The notes beneath the pieces were generated by a model that did not search any database, was not told the origin of the DNA, and saw nothing but the letters and a program-made list of their open reading frames with translations. Below are positions 54,649 to 63,968 of a stretch of DNA of 64,000 nt, piece after piece; the stretch's first letter is position 1, and every line of letters begins with the position of its first letter. The DNA lies in the NCBI GenBank assembly GCA_964400285.1, contig CAYNTK010000001.1:417422-481421 (forward strand), written 5' to 3'. Made by a program: the position numbers and the translations under genes. The DNA comes from FEN-1279 sp964400285. GTDB taxonomy: Bacteria > Bacteroidota > Ignavibacteria > Tepidaquicellales > Tepidaquicellaceae.

Positions 54649-57507
54649 TCACTTATAATCTTCCATAAAACCACAGGTGCAAATTAAATTTCTATCTCCG
54701 TAAGCATCATTAATTCTACTTACTGTAGGCCAGAATTTATTATTTTTAAGTCCTTCAACAGGAAACGCAGCAATTTGTCTAGAATAAGGATGTTTCCATT
54801 CCGCTTCTGTTACTTCTATTGAAGTATGAGGAGCATTTTTTAATGGATTATCTGTTTCGCTAATTTCACCTTTTTCAATCATTTCGATTTCTTTCCTTAT
54901 TGAAATCATTGCATCACAAAATCTATCGAGTTCATATTTGGATTCACTTTCAGTAGGTTCAAACATTAGCGTCCCTGCAACCGGGAAAGAAACGGTTGGT
55001 GCGTGGAATCCATAATCCATTAGTCTTTTTGCTATATCTAAAACGTCTATATGTGCAGTATTTTTGAACTCTCTTACATCAAAAATTAGTTCATGAGCTA
55101 CTCTTCCCTTTGAGCCAGTATATAAAGCTTTGTAATAATTTTTTAATCTATCTTTGACATAATTTGCATTTAATATTGCTATTTTAGTTGCTAAAGTCAA
55201 TCCTTCTGCACCCATCATCTTTATATAACCGAAAGAAATAGGTAATACACTTACACTTCCGAATGGTGCAGAAGAAACAGCTGTAATAGATTTATCTGTT
55301 CCAATATTTACAACGCTATGACCGGGTAAAAATTTTACAAGATGTTCTGCAACAGCAATCGGTCCAACACCTGGACCACCTCCACCGTGTGGTATTGCAA
55401 ATGTTTTATGTAAATTGAGATGACATACATCCGCACCAATTTTTGCAGGACTGGTCAAACCAACTTGTGCATTCATATTTGCACCGTCCATATAAACCTG
55501 TCCTCCACATTTATGTACATATTCACAAATCTCAATTATGTTTTCTTCAAAAACTCCGTGTGTTGAGGGGTAAGTAACCATCAAAGCAGATAATGTATCT
55601 TTATACTCGTCAGCTTTTTTCTTTAAATCGTTTGTATCTATATTTCCTTGATCATCACAGTCAATGACTACAACCTTCATTCCTGCCATAATAGCACTTG
55701 CAGGATTTGTTCCGTGAGCTGAACAAGGAATCAAAACTACATTTCTATGACCTTCTCCCCTGCTAATATGATATTCTCTTATAACCATTAGACCAGTAAA
55801 TTCACCCTGCGCACCTGAATTAGGTTGTATCGAAACTCCCGCAAAACCTGTAATTTCACAAATATCTTTGTTAAAAGATTCTATCATTTCAGCATAACCT
55901 TGTGTTTGTTCTTCAGGAGCAAAAGGATGTAAATTAGAAAACTCAGGAAAACCTATTCCAAACATTTCTGTAGCAGCATTCAATTTCATTGTGCAAGAAC
56001 CAAGGGGAATCATTGAACCAGTTAGAGATAAATCCTTATTCTCGAGAGATTTTATATATCTCATCATATCAGTTTCACAGTGATATCTATTAAATACTGG
56101 ATGTGTTAAATACGATGATTTTCTTACTAAATTTTCGGGTATTTTTGGCTCGAATTTCACATTAGCTACTGATAAATTCTTATTAGTATCAAATACCGCT
56201 AAAATTGATGCAACATCTTCGAGTGATGTAGTTTCATCTAGTGATATACTTATTTGATTTTTAGAATATCTGAAATTAATTTTATGTGCTTCTGCTAATT
56301 TTTTTATATCAGATATCTTTTCATCTGACAGTTCTATAGTAATAGTGTCGAAAAAATTCTCATTTATAATCTTATAATTAATTATTTTTAAAGATTCTTT
56401 AAGAATATGAGTTAATGAAAAAATCCTTAATGCAATTTTTCTTAAACCTTCTGGACCGTGATATACTGCATACATTCCAGCCATTATAGCAAGTAGAACT
56501 TGTGATGTGCAAATATTACTTGTGGCTTTTTCTCTTCTTATATGCTGTTCTCTTGTTTGTAATGCCATTCTTAAAGCTCTATTACCTTTTGCATCTATCG
56601 ATACACCAATAATTCTACCTGGAATATTTCTTTTAAACTCGTCCCTTGTTGCAAAATAAGCAGCGTGAGGACCACCAAAACCCATTGGTACTCCAAATCT
56701 TTGAGTAGAACCTACGGCTATATCTGCACCAAATTCTGCTGGTGGTTTAAGTATTGTTAGACTTAATAAATCTGCACATACAATTTTATTTATTTTTAAC
56801 TCACTTGCTTTATTAAAAAATTCAGTGTAGTCATAAATATCGCCATCCTTTGCTGGATATTGAACTACAACTGCAAAAATATTATCAGTTAATTCGAAAT
56901 TTTTATAGTTGCCAACTATAACTTCAATATTATGAGGTATTGCTCTTGTCTTTATAACGTCTATTGTTTGAGGAAAACATTCATCAGAAACAAAAACCGT
57001 GTTTGAATTTGCTTTGTTTCCTTTCCTTAATCCATAACACATTGAAATTGCCTCTGCGGCTGCCGTTCCTTCATCTAATAATGATGCATTTGTTATTGGT
57101 AATCCCGTTAAATCAACTACCATAGTCTGGAAATTTAATAAAGCTTCTAATCTACCTTGTGAAATTTCTGCCTGATATGGTGTATATTGAGTATACCATC
57201 CGGGATTATCGAGAATATTTCTCTTTATAACCGATGGTGTAATAGTATCATAATATCCCAATCCGATATATGATTTAAATATTTTATTTTTTTCGGCAAT
57301 TTTTCTGATTTTATTTAAAAATTGAAATTCGCTTAAGGGTTTTTCGAGTTCTAAAGGTTTGTCGAGTCGTATATCAGAAGGTATAGTTTCTTCAATTAAT
57401 TCGTCGAGCGTATTTACACCGACAACTTTAAGCATTTCTGCAACATCTTTTTCTGAGGGTCCGTTATGACGGGATGAAAATTTTTCAAACATTAAGATAT
57501 TATTCAT
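54649..57507 (-). CDS. gcvP: Glycine dehydrogenase (decarboxylating), P protein
   Basis: 952-residue fused P1-P2 form of the glycine cleavage P protein. The N-terminal RHNGPSEKDVAEML, GVPMGFGGPHAAYFA, the SMTGSM-like LTGSMIPLGSCTMKLNAATEM and the Schiff-base Lys701 in HLNLHKTFAIPHGGGGPG are clear. It decarboxylates glycine and passes methylamine to lipoyl-GcvH. Residue 6 is also a Met and could be the real start (MFEKFSSRHNG). gcvH and gcvT are not nearby. Confidence 0.97.
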   Translation of the reverse strand: MNNILMFEKFSSRHNGPSEKDVAEMLKVVGVNTLDELIEETIPSDIRLDKPLELEKPLSEFQFLNKIRKIAEKNKIFKSYIGLGYYDTITPSVIKRNILDNPGWYTQYTPYQAEISQGRLEALLNFQTMVVDLTGLPITNASLLDEGTAAAEAISMCYGLRKGNKANSNTVFVSDECFPQTIDVIKTRAIPHNIEVIVGNYKNFELTDNIFAVVVQYPAKDGDIYDYTEFFNKASELKINKIVCADLLSLTILKPPAEFGADIAVGSTQRFGVPMGFGGPHAAYFATRDEFKRNIPGRIIGVSIDAKGNRALRMALQTREQHIRREKATSNICTSQVLLAIMAGMYAVYHGPEGLRKIALRIFSLTHILKESLKIINYKIINENFFDTITIELSDEKISDIKKLAEAHKINFRYSKNQISISLDETTSLEDVASILAVFDTNKNLSVANVKFEPKIPENLVRKSSYLTHPVFNRYHCETDMMRYIKSLENKDLSLTGSMIPLGSCTMKLNAATEMFGIGFPEFSNLHPFAPEEQTQGYAEMIESFNKDICEITGFAGVSIQPNSGAQGEFTGLMVIREYHISRGEGHRNVVLIPCSAHGTNPASAIMAGMKVVVIDCDDQGNIDTNDLKKKADEYKDTLSALMVTYPSTHGVFEENIIEICEYVHKCGGQVYMDGANMNAQVGLTSPAKIGADVCHLNLHKTFAIPHGGGGPGVGPIAVAEHLVKFLPGHSVVNIGTDKSITAVSSAPFGSVSVLPISFGYIKMMGAEGLTLATKIAILNANYVKDRLKNYYKALYTGSKGRVAHELIFDVREFKNTAHIDVLDIAKRLMDYGFHAPTVSFPVAGTLMFEPTESESKYELDRFCDAMISIRKEIEMIEKGEISETDNPLKNAPHTSIEVTEAEWKHPYSRQIAAFPVEGLKNNKFWPTVSRINDAYGDRNLICTCGFMEDYK

Positions 57508-57640
57508 TTTTTTAGATTTTAATTATGGTATTTACAAATATATGAGATATTAATTGTAAATTAAATTGATAAATTTATATAATATCCGTTTTTCTAATTT
57601 AGATATTTTATTTATTAAATCAGTTTTAAGAATTGACATT

Positions 57641-57648
57641 TATTTTTG
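57641..57648 (+). promoter_or_regulatory. Candidate hisS promoter -7 element
   Basis: TATTTTTG matches TAnnTTTG. It sits 37 bases before the ATG at 57686, inside the upstream extension of the hisS frame, which supports the shorter start. Confidence 0.4.
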
Positions 57649-57685
57649 TAAATCATTTAATTATTTTGTTATTTATTTAAAACTT

Positions 57686-58918
57686 ATGATTATACAAAGA
57701 CCAAAAGGAACACAGGATTTATTACCCGAAGATTCGGTAAAAAGACAACACATCGAAGAAAAATTAAGAGAAATAGCTTCGATTTATAATTATAAGGAAA
57801 TAAGAACTCCTACTTTTGAAAATACATCACTTTTTAAAAGGAGTATTGGCGAAGGAACAGATGTTGTATCAAAAGAAATGTATTCATTTAAAAATGATGA
57901 ATTTACGCTCAAACCTGAAATGACCGCCCCTGTTATTAGAGCTTATATCGAAAATAACTTGCAAAATGAGTCTCCTGTCCATAAATTATACTATATTTCT
58001 AATATGTATAGGCACGAAAGACCACAAGCTGGAAGATTCAGAGAATTTTCTCAATTTGGAGTAGAAGCTATTGGAAGTAGTGATTATTTAACCGATGCAG
58101 AATTAATTTCTTTTGGTGCTAATATGCTTAAAAATTTTGGTATAGATAATTTTATTTTCAAAATAAATACAATTGGAGCTATTTCGGAAAGAGAAAAATT
58201 CATTGAAGTATTAAAAAAATATTTAACTGAACATAAAAGCAAATTATCGAAAGATAGTATAGTAAGATTAGAAACAAATCCATTAAGAATTCTCGATACA
58301 AAGCTCGATTATGAAATAGAAATTTTAAAAAATTCTCCTATTTTGTATGACTATTTAAAACCCGAAACCAAATCACATTTCGATAATGTTTTAAATGCAC
58401 TTAAGTCAATTGATATAAAGTTCGAAATAGATTATAGATTAGTTCGTGGATTTGATTATTATACTTCTACTACTTTTGAAGTTTTATCAAATGATTTAGG
58501 AGCACAAAATGCTATATTTGGTGGTGGAAGGTATGACAATTTAATCGAACAACTCGGAGGTAAACCCACTCCAGCTATAGGATTTGCTTGTGGTTTGGAA
58601 AGGCTTTCGATTATTCTTGAAAAAATTAAATACAATTACCCATCACCTAAAAATGTTAAATATTATTTCGTTACGATGGGAAACGATGCTAAAGTTTATT
58701 CTTTAAAATTAATGGAAGTTTTAAGAAAAAAAGGAATTATTTGTGAAACAGATTTTCTCAATAGAAGTGTAAAATCGCAAATGAAAGAAGCTAATAAAAT
58801 TGGTTCTGAATATGTTATAGTTATTGGAGAGAAAGAAATACAAGAAAATAGATTTAAAATAAAATGTATGAAAGATGGAATTGAAAAAGAATCAACTCCA
58901 GATGCATTTATAAATTAA
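57686..58918 (+). CDS. hisS: Histidyl-tRNA synthetase
   Basis: 410-residue class II synthetase. RPKGTQDLLPED, motif 2 with RHERPQAGRFREFSQFGVE, the HisA motifs LVRGFDYYTSTTFE and AIFGGGRYDNL, and motif 3 (GFACGLERL) are present. The frame is open another 40 codons upstream, but the A/T-rich extension is not conserved in character and the ATG at 57686 gives the normal N terminus. Confidence 0.96.
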   Translation: MIIQRPKGTQDLLPEDSVKRQHIEEKLREIASIYNYKEIRTPTFENTSLFKRSIGEGTDVVSKEMYSFKNDEFTLKPEMTAPVIRAYIENNLQNESPVHKLYYISNMYRHERPQAGRFREFSQFGVEAIGSSDYLTDAELISFGANMLKNFGIDNFIFKINTIGAISEREKFIEVLKKYLTEHKSKLSKDSIVRLETNPLRILDTKLDYEIEILKNSPILYDYLKPETKSHFDNVLNALKSIDIKFEIDYRLVRGFDYYTSTTFEVLSNDLGAQNAIFGGGRYDNLIEQLGGKPTPAIGFACGLERLSIILEKIKYNYPSPKNVKYYFVTMGNDAKVYSLKLMEVLRKKGIICETDFLNRSVKSQMKEANKIGSEYVIVIGEKEIQENRFKIKCMKDGIEKESTPDAFIN

Positions 58919-58930
58919 TTTCCGAAAAGA

Positions 58931-59338
58931 ATGAGAACAAAACAAGTTAGACCTGAACGCAAAGAATTTGAGTATGAGTTACATATTTCAAGGGAATTCG
59001 ATAAAATAACTAAAAAAGATTATATCCTTTTCGACTTCAGAACTACTAAAATTTTTGAATATTTTGTATATACGATTAATGTTTTTGAAAAAATAAATCT
59101 TGAAAAAAAAGAAATAAATTTTAGAGTAGAAGGACTTTCTGCACCAAGAATTTCACTTTCAAATCCCGGTTATGCAAATTATAAATATAAACTTTATGAA
59201 TTTAAAAATTCAGATTATGATTTAAAATTAACAAAACCAGGAATAGAAAAAAATATTTATAAAATAAAAATTACAAAAAATAATATTAAAATTTTAAAAC
59301 AACCTTCTAATAGATTTATTAAAATAATATTAAATTAA
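58931..59338 (+). CDS. Conserved-looking hypothetical protein between hisS and lgt
   Basis: 135 residues, Lys-rich, with strand-rich predicted character (YELHISREF, DYILFDFRTT, KIFEYFVYTINVFEKI, NFRVEGLSAPRISLSNPGYANYKYKLYEF). No signal peptide and no motif I recognise. Its stop overlaps the lgt start (TAATG at 59336-59340), so it is coupled to Lgt. Confidence 0.68.
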   Translation: MRTKQVRPERKEFEYELHISREFDKITKKDYILFDFRTTKIFEYFVYTINVFEKINLEKKEINFRVEGLSAPRISLSNPGYANYKYKLYEFKNSDYDLKLTKPGIEKNIYKIKITKNNIKILKQPSNRFIKIILN

Positions 59339-60123
59339 TGTATCCGAAATTATTTGAGATTGGTCCAATACCTGTTTATAGTTACGGCTTAATGCTTGGT
59401 ATTGCTTTTCTTATCGGCAGTTCTTTATTTTCTAAAGAATTAAAACGTTTGAATATCGAAGAAAATGTAGGTGTTGTAATTACGTTTATTGCAATTATAT
59501 GCGGAATAGTTGGAAGTAAAATATTTTATATTATCGAAGAATGGAATTTTGGGAAAGGAAATTCTATATCTTATTACCTTACCACAGAAAATCTTTTCTC
59601 CCCCGCAGGTTTGACATTTTATGGTGGTGTAATTCTATCTATATTAGTTATATATATTTACTGTCGAAAAAAGAAAGTTTCTTTTTTGCTGATTTTAGAT
59701 GCAATGGCTCCCGCTGCAACTATTGGTTATGCAATTGCTCGAATTGGATGCCATTTGTCAGGAGACGGATGCTACGGAATTTCTGTGAATGGTACTTTCT
59801 GGGAATTTCTTGGATATAGCTATTCTAAAGGAATAGTTCCTACAAAAGTAGGTGAACTCGTTCATCCTACTTCGCTTTATGAACTTGGATTTGGAATTAT
59901 TGCTTTCTTTTTCCTTTGGGGAATAAGGAAAAAAATTAAATATAACGGTCAGTTGTTTTTCATATATCTTATTTTAACAGGTATTCCTCGTTTTCTTGTG
60001 GAATTCATAAGATTAAATCCAAAAGTTGTTTTTGGATTAACACAAGCACAGCTTATTTCAATTGTAATGATTTTAGTAGGGATTATTATGTTATTTCTAA
60101 ATAAAGATAAAGTAAAAACATAA
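59338..60123 (+). CDS. lgt: Prolipoprotein diacylglyceryl transferase
   Basis: 261 residues, about seven helices. It transfers diacylglycerol from phosphatidylglycerol to the lipobox Cys of prelipoproteins. The YSYGLMLGIAFLIG start, FYGGVI, ARIGCHLSGDGCYG (normally R-x-GNFxNxExyG, here the organism's variant) and FIRLNP are seen. It serves the lipoproteins in this window (3092, 7439). Confidence 0.94.
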   Translation: MYPKLFEIGPIPVYSYGLMLGIAFLIGSSLFSKELKRLNIEENVGVVITFIAIICGIVGSKIFYIIEEWNFGKGNSISYYLTTENLFSPAGLTFYGGVILSILVIYIYCRKKKVSFLLILDAMAPAATIGYAIARIGCHLSGDGCYGISVNGTFWEFLGYSYSKGIVPTKVGELVHPTSLYELGFGIIAFFFLWGIRKKIKYNGQLFFIYLILTGIPRFLVEFIRLNPKVVFGLTQAQLISIVMILVGIIMLFLNKDKVKT

Positions 60124-60155
60124 AATCCCTTTTCTTTTTTTGATTTTTAATTTCC

Positions 60156-60189
60156 TTGAAAATCTATATAAATAAGGGTATTTTATAGT
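60156..60189 (+). promoter_or_regulatory. Possible promoter of the rpmH operon
   Basis: TTGAAA at 60156-60161 with an A/T-rich TATTTTATAG at 60179-60188 (about 20 bases apart), 20 bases before rpmH. It is a poor match to TAnnTTTG, so tentative. Confidence 0.28.
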
Positions 60190-60208
60190 TTATAATTAAA
60201 ATTTTAAA

Positions 60209-60367
60209 ATGAAAAGAACTTATCAACCAAGCAATACGAAAAGAAAAAATAAACACGGATTTCGTGAACGTATGTCATCTAAAAATGGCAGAAAAGTACT
60301 TGCGAGAAGACGCGCTAAAGGTAGAAAAAAACTTACTGTTAGCGATGAATTTACTCGTAAATCATAA
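60209..60367 (+). CDS. rpmH: 50S ribosomal protein L34
   Basis: 52-residue, highly basic protein translated from the ATG at 60209: it begins MKRTYQPSNTKRKNKHGF, followed by RMSSKNGRKVLARRRAKGRK, the L34 signature. It is the first gene of the rpmH-rnpA-yidD-yidC cluster conserved across bacteria. The tail (KLTVSDEFTRKS) is a few residues longer than in E. coli. Confidence 0.97.
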   Translation: MKRTYQPSNTKRKNKHGFRERMSSKNGRKVLARRRAKGRKKLTVSDEFTRKS

Positions 60368-60383
60368 CTATTAAATATTTGGT

Positions 60384-60821
60384 TTGAATAAGGTTAAGGG
60401 TATTTATTCTTTAAAAAAAAGTGAAATAATAAAAGGATACAATGCTTTTAAAAATATCCTGACCAATTCAAAGGTTATTTCAAATAGTTTTTTAAAACTT
60501 AATATTCAAATAAAAAGAGAAAATTCCGATAATAAAAGTAATTCGATTTTTAATAACCCACTCGATAATGTTAAAGTGGGTTTTATTGTTTCAAAGCGTA
60601 TCGTTAAAAAATCATCTTTAAGAAACAGACTTAAAAGACTAGCACGTGAAGCATATAGATTAAATAAATATATGTTAGTAATGTTTAAAGAATATAATAT
60701 CTATTTGCTTTTTAGTTATTGTGAAGAGTATAAACATATTTATAAAAATTTGAAATTCAATGAAGTAAACGAAACAGTGAAAATTCTTTTAAAACAGACT
60801 ATAGAATACATTAAAAAATAA
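60384..60821 (+). CDS. rnpA: Ribonuclease P protein component
   Basis: 145 residues. KVGFIVSKRIVKKSSLRNRLKRLAREAYRL (split by position) contains the RNR RNA-binding motif of the RNase P protein. It assists the catalytic RNA in tRNA 5' processing. The start is TTG at 60384; no ATG is available. The N-terminal half is longer and less conserved than usual (an Asn/Lys-rich insert at about 45-60). Confidence 0.93.
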   Translation: MNKVKGIYSLKKSEIIKGYNAFKNILTNSKVISNSFLKLNIQIKRENSDNKSNSIFNNPLDNVKVGFIVSKRIVKKSSLRNRLKRLAREAYRLNKYMLVMFKEYNIYLLFSYCEEYKHIYKNLKFNEVNETVKILLKQTIEYIKK

Positions 60822-60827
60822 AGTAAT

Positions 60828-61061
60828 TTGTCTATAATTTTTATTTATATAATAAAATTTTATCAGAAATTTATATCCCCTATTTTTCCGAAATCCTGTA
60901 GGTTTTATCCTACTTGCTCTTATTATTTTATTGAAGCATTACAAAAAAGAGGATTTTTTGTAGGATTTTATCTCGGAACTAAAAGGATACTTAAATGCAA
61001 TCCTTTCTTTGAAGGTGGATATGACCCAGTACCTGAAAAAACTATAATGAAAAATCAATAA
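60828..61061 (+). CDS. yidD: Membrane protein insertion efficiency factor YidD
   Basis: 77 residues. IIKFYQKFISPIFPKSCRFYPTCSYYFIEAL (split by position) with the CRFxPTCS motif and GGYDPVP ending are diagnostic of YidD, which assists YidC. The start is TTG at 60828, six bases after the rnpA stop. Confidence 0.95.
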   Translation: MSIIFIYIIKFYQKFISPIFPKSCRFYPTCSYYFIEALQKRGFFVGFYLGTKRILKCNPFFEGGYDPVPEKTIMKNQ

Positions 61062-61069
61062 AATTAAAA

Positions 61070-62962
61070 ATGGATAAAAGAACAGTATTGGCATTTGTAA
61101 TAATAGGAATTATTTTAATAATCTGGTTAATGTGGACTTCAAATATGCAAAAGCAGCATGTTCAAAATCAGAAACCGAAAGATACAACTCAAATTGCAAA
61201 AGTGGATTCAATAGAATCAACAAAAAAAAATAAAATTGATTCTATTAAAATCACTTTAAAAGACACTCCTGACACTTTAAAAGCTGATACTTTACAAAAT
61301 GCATTTGGAAATATTTTTGTGAAAAACTCTTACCTCAATCTTATTGATAAACCAGAAGGTAAAGAAAAAATTATTATGCTCGAAAATAAAGTCGCATATA
61401 TGGAATTTACGAATTATGGTGGAACTATAAGAAAATTTATCACAAAAAATTTTAAAGCATATAATGGCGATACACTGCAGTTAATTAATTGGAAAAAAGG
61501 TAAAGAATTAAATCTAATTTTTACTTCTGTTGAAGGAAAAACTATAAATACTAAAGAACTTTTATTTAATTCAAATTACAATGAATGGGAAAAAGTTAAT
61601 CTTGAAAAAAATTCTGATTTTAAACTTAAATATGAACTTTTTGTAGGAAATGATAGCTCTCAAAAAATTATTAAAACATATACCTTTAAACCTGATTCGT
61701 ATGAATTTTTTGTTGATTATGAATTAGTAAATTCTTCGACATTTATTACTCGCTCTGAATATCAAGTGGTTTGGGGCTCATCTCTTAACTTGTCAGAATA
61801 TCTAAGCACAGAAGAAGCTACGTTTTCGGAGAGTTATGCTTATATGGGAGGAGGAATTGAAACTTATACTGCCGATAAATTTATTAATGAAGGATATAAC
61901 CCATCTATCGATTTTAAAAATTACACTGGTGTAACGGATTATGTTAGTACTCGAAATAAATATTTTGGCATATTTATTATCCCGATTAATAAAAAAGGTG
62001 ATGGTGCTTACTTTACTGGTTATAAAGAACATCTACCAGATGAAGGAGTTAAAAATAATTATACAATTGGGATGAGAATGGAAATTAAAGATGATAAATA
62101 TGAAAAAAATACTTTCGAAATTTTGATTACACCAATAGATTATAATCTACTAAAATCTTACGATAAAAATCTTGAACAAACAATGAGGTTTTCTCTCGAT
62201 TTTATTGTTAGACCGATTGCTCAATATATGATTATACCATTTTTTACTTTTTTACATAAATTCATACCTAACTATGGACTTGTTATAATAATCTTTGCTA
62301 TCGTTTTAAAAATTGTCCTTAATCCTTTGACTAAAAAGCAAATGAAATCTATGAAAAAAATGGGACAATTAAGCCCTAAAATAAATGCGATAAAAGAAAA
62401 ATACAAAGATGACCCGACAAAAATGAATAAACAAATTATGCAATTATATAAGGAGGAAAAAATAAATCCTGCGGGAGGATGTTTACCTTTACTCTTACAA
62501 TTACCTATTCTTTATGCTTTGTTTGGTGTATTTCGTTCAACAATCGAATTAAGACAGGCACACTTTTTTTGGTGGATTAAAGATTTGTCAGTTCCTGATG
62601 TAATATTTAAGTTACCTTTTAAAATACCTATTTTTGGAATTAGTGAAATCGCAGGACTTGCTACTCTAATGGGAATTACTATGTTTATACAACAAAAAAT
62701 GACTGTTACAGACCCTAAACAAAAAGCAATGATTTATATGATGCCAATTTTATTAACTCTTTTGTTTTTTAGTTTTCCATCTGGTTTAAATCTATATTAT
62801 TTTGTATTCAATCTGCTTTCGATTGCTCAGCAGTACTATGAAACAAAAATAAAAAAGCCAGACCCTGAAGAAGAAAACAAACCAAGTAAACCAAGTTTCT
62901 TTGAAAAGTTAATAAAAAGAAGCGAGGAAATTCGAAAAGCTCAATATAAAAGAAGACGTTGA
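61070..62962 (+). CDS. yidC: Membrane protein insertase YidC
   Basis: 630 residues. One N-terminal helix (about 5-24) is followed by a long periplasmic beta-domain (about 80-370), and the conserved insertase core with five helices begins near 390 (NYGLVIIIFAIVLKIVLNPLTKKQMKSMKKM, split by position). The C-terminal tail is Lys/Arg-rich (KRSEEIRKAQYKRRR), as expected for ribosome contact. The stop overlaps the TTG of the next gene (TTGA at 62959). Confidence 0.96.
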   Translation: MDKRTVLAFVIIGIILIIWLMWTSNMQKQHVQNQKPKDTTQIAKVDSIESTKKNKIDSIKITLKDTPDTLKADTLQNAFGNIFVKNSYLNLIDKPEGKEKIIMLENKVAYMEFTNYGGTIRKFITKNFKAYNGDTLQLINWKKGKELNLIFTSVEGKTINTKELLFNSNYNEWEKVNLEKNSDFKLKYELFVGNDSSQKIIKTYTFKPDSYEFFVDYELVNSSTFITRSEYQVVWGSSLNLSEYLSTEEATFSESYAYMGGGIETYTADKFINEGYNPSIDFKNYTGVTDYVSTRNKYFGIFIIPINKKGDGAYFTGYKEHLPDEGVKNNYTIGMRMEIKDDKYEKNTFEILITPIDYNLLKSYDKNLEQTMRFSLDFIVRPIAQYMIIPFFTFLHKFIPNYGLVIIIFAIVLKIVLNPLTKKQMKSMKKMGQLSPKINAIKEKYKDDPTKMNKQIMQLYKEEKINPAGGCLPLLLQLPILYALFGVFRSTIELRQAHFFWWIKDLSVPDVIFKLPFKIPIFGISEIAGLATLMGITMFIQQKMTVTDPKQKAMIYMMPILLTLLFFSFPSGLNLYYFVFNLLSIAQQYYETKIKKPDPEEENKPSKPSFFEKLIKRSEEIRKAQYKRRR

Positions 62963-63930
62963 AAAATTCTTTTCCAAAAAGATTTTTAATAGTTCAAGTC
63001 GGTAAACTCGGTGATATGATTCTAACCACTCCACTTTTTTCTGAATTGAAAAAACTTTTTCCAGATTCGGAAATCTATGTCCTTACAAGTTTAAAAAATA
63101 ATGAAATTGCTCTCAGAGATAAAAATGTTTCAGGAACAATTGTATATAAAAAAAAATTCTTTTCTATTTTAAAACTAATTTCAATACTTAGAAAAATTGA
63201 ATTTGATTATTGGATTGATACTAAAGATGAATATTCATCAACCTCAAAAACACTTCTAAAATTTGGAAAATTTAACAAATCCATTGGTTTTAATACGAAA
63301 CAGAAACTTTTTAATATCCCTCTCGAAGACTATGTGAAAGGTGAACACACAGTAGAAATAAATCTTTCTCCACTACATTATTTTAAAAATGATTATAAAA
63401 CAAAAACTTTATCGCCATATATAAATATACCTGCAGAAATATCGGATAAATTTAATGATTTTTTTAATAAAATTAGTAATAAAAAGATTCTTATAAATAT
63501 TTCTGCAGGTGCAGAAAATCGTTACTGGAAAGAAGAAAAATGGCTGGAGCTATTAAAAAATATTAATAAATCTTACAAACTAATACTAATATCTGATAAA
63601 AGGGATAGAAAATTAGCTGATAAAATTATTTCTGATTTTAAAGGTGATAATTTAACTTATTTAATAGCTAAAAACATTTTTGAAGTTGCTGAAATAGTAA
63701 AAAATTCTGATATAGTTATTACACCTGATACTTCAGTTGTTCATATTGCTTCATGCTTTAACATACCTATTGTGGCTATGTTTCATAATGTTGAATGGGT
63801 ATTGAAAAGATATGCTCCCCTATCAGACAAGTTCAAAATTATCACATCATTAGAAAAAAATTCCATTGAGGATATTAGAGTCGATAATGTTATTGAAAAA
63901 TTAAATGAATTGTTATCAATTTTAAAATAA
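62959..63930 (+). CDS. Glycosyltransferase family 9 (heptosyltransferase-like)
   Basis: 323 residues. The N-terminal FLIVQVGKLGDMILTTPLFSELKKLFP block and the C-terminal ITPDTSVVHIASCFNIPIVAMF are typical of GT9 (GT-B fold). It would add a sugar to lipopolysaccharide core or a similar glycan. The start is TTG at 62959, overlapping the yidC stop as TTGA. It is an unusual partner for the yidC cluster. Confidence 0.9.
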   Translation: MKNSFPKRFLIVQVGKLGDMILTTPLFSELKKLFPDSEIYVLTSLKNNEIALRDKNVSGTIVYKKKFFSILKLISILRKIEFDYWIDTKDEYSSTSKTLLKFGKFNKSIGFNTKQKLFNIPLEDYVKGEHTVEINLSPLHYFKNDYKTKTLSPYINIPAEISDKFNDFFNKISNKKILINISAGAENRYWKEEKWLELLKNINKSYKLILISDKRDRKLADKIISDFKGDNLTYLIAKNIFEVAEIVKNSDIVITPDTSVVHIASCFNIPIVAMFHNVEWVLKRYAPLSDKFKIITSLEKNSIEDIRVDNVIEKLNELLSILK

Positions 63931-63968
63931 TATTTTGGTAAGAAAATAATTATGCTTATCTTTTTTTG

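Noticed and set aside
57566..57685. 40-residue N-terminal extension of hisS
   Set aside because: A/T-rich, non-conserved in character, and contains a candidate promoter element; the ATG at 57686 gives the standard start.
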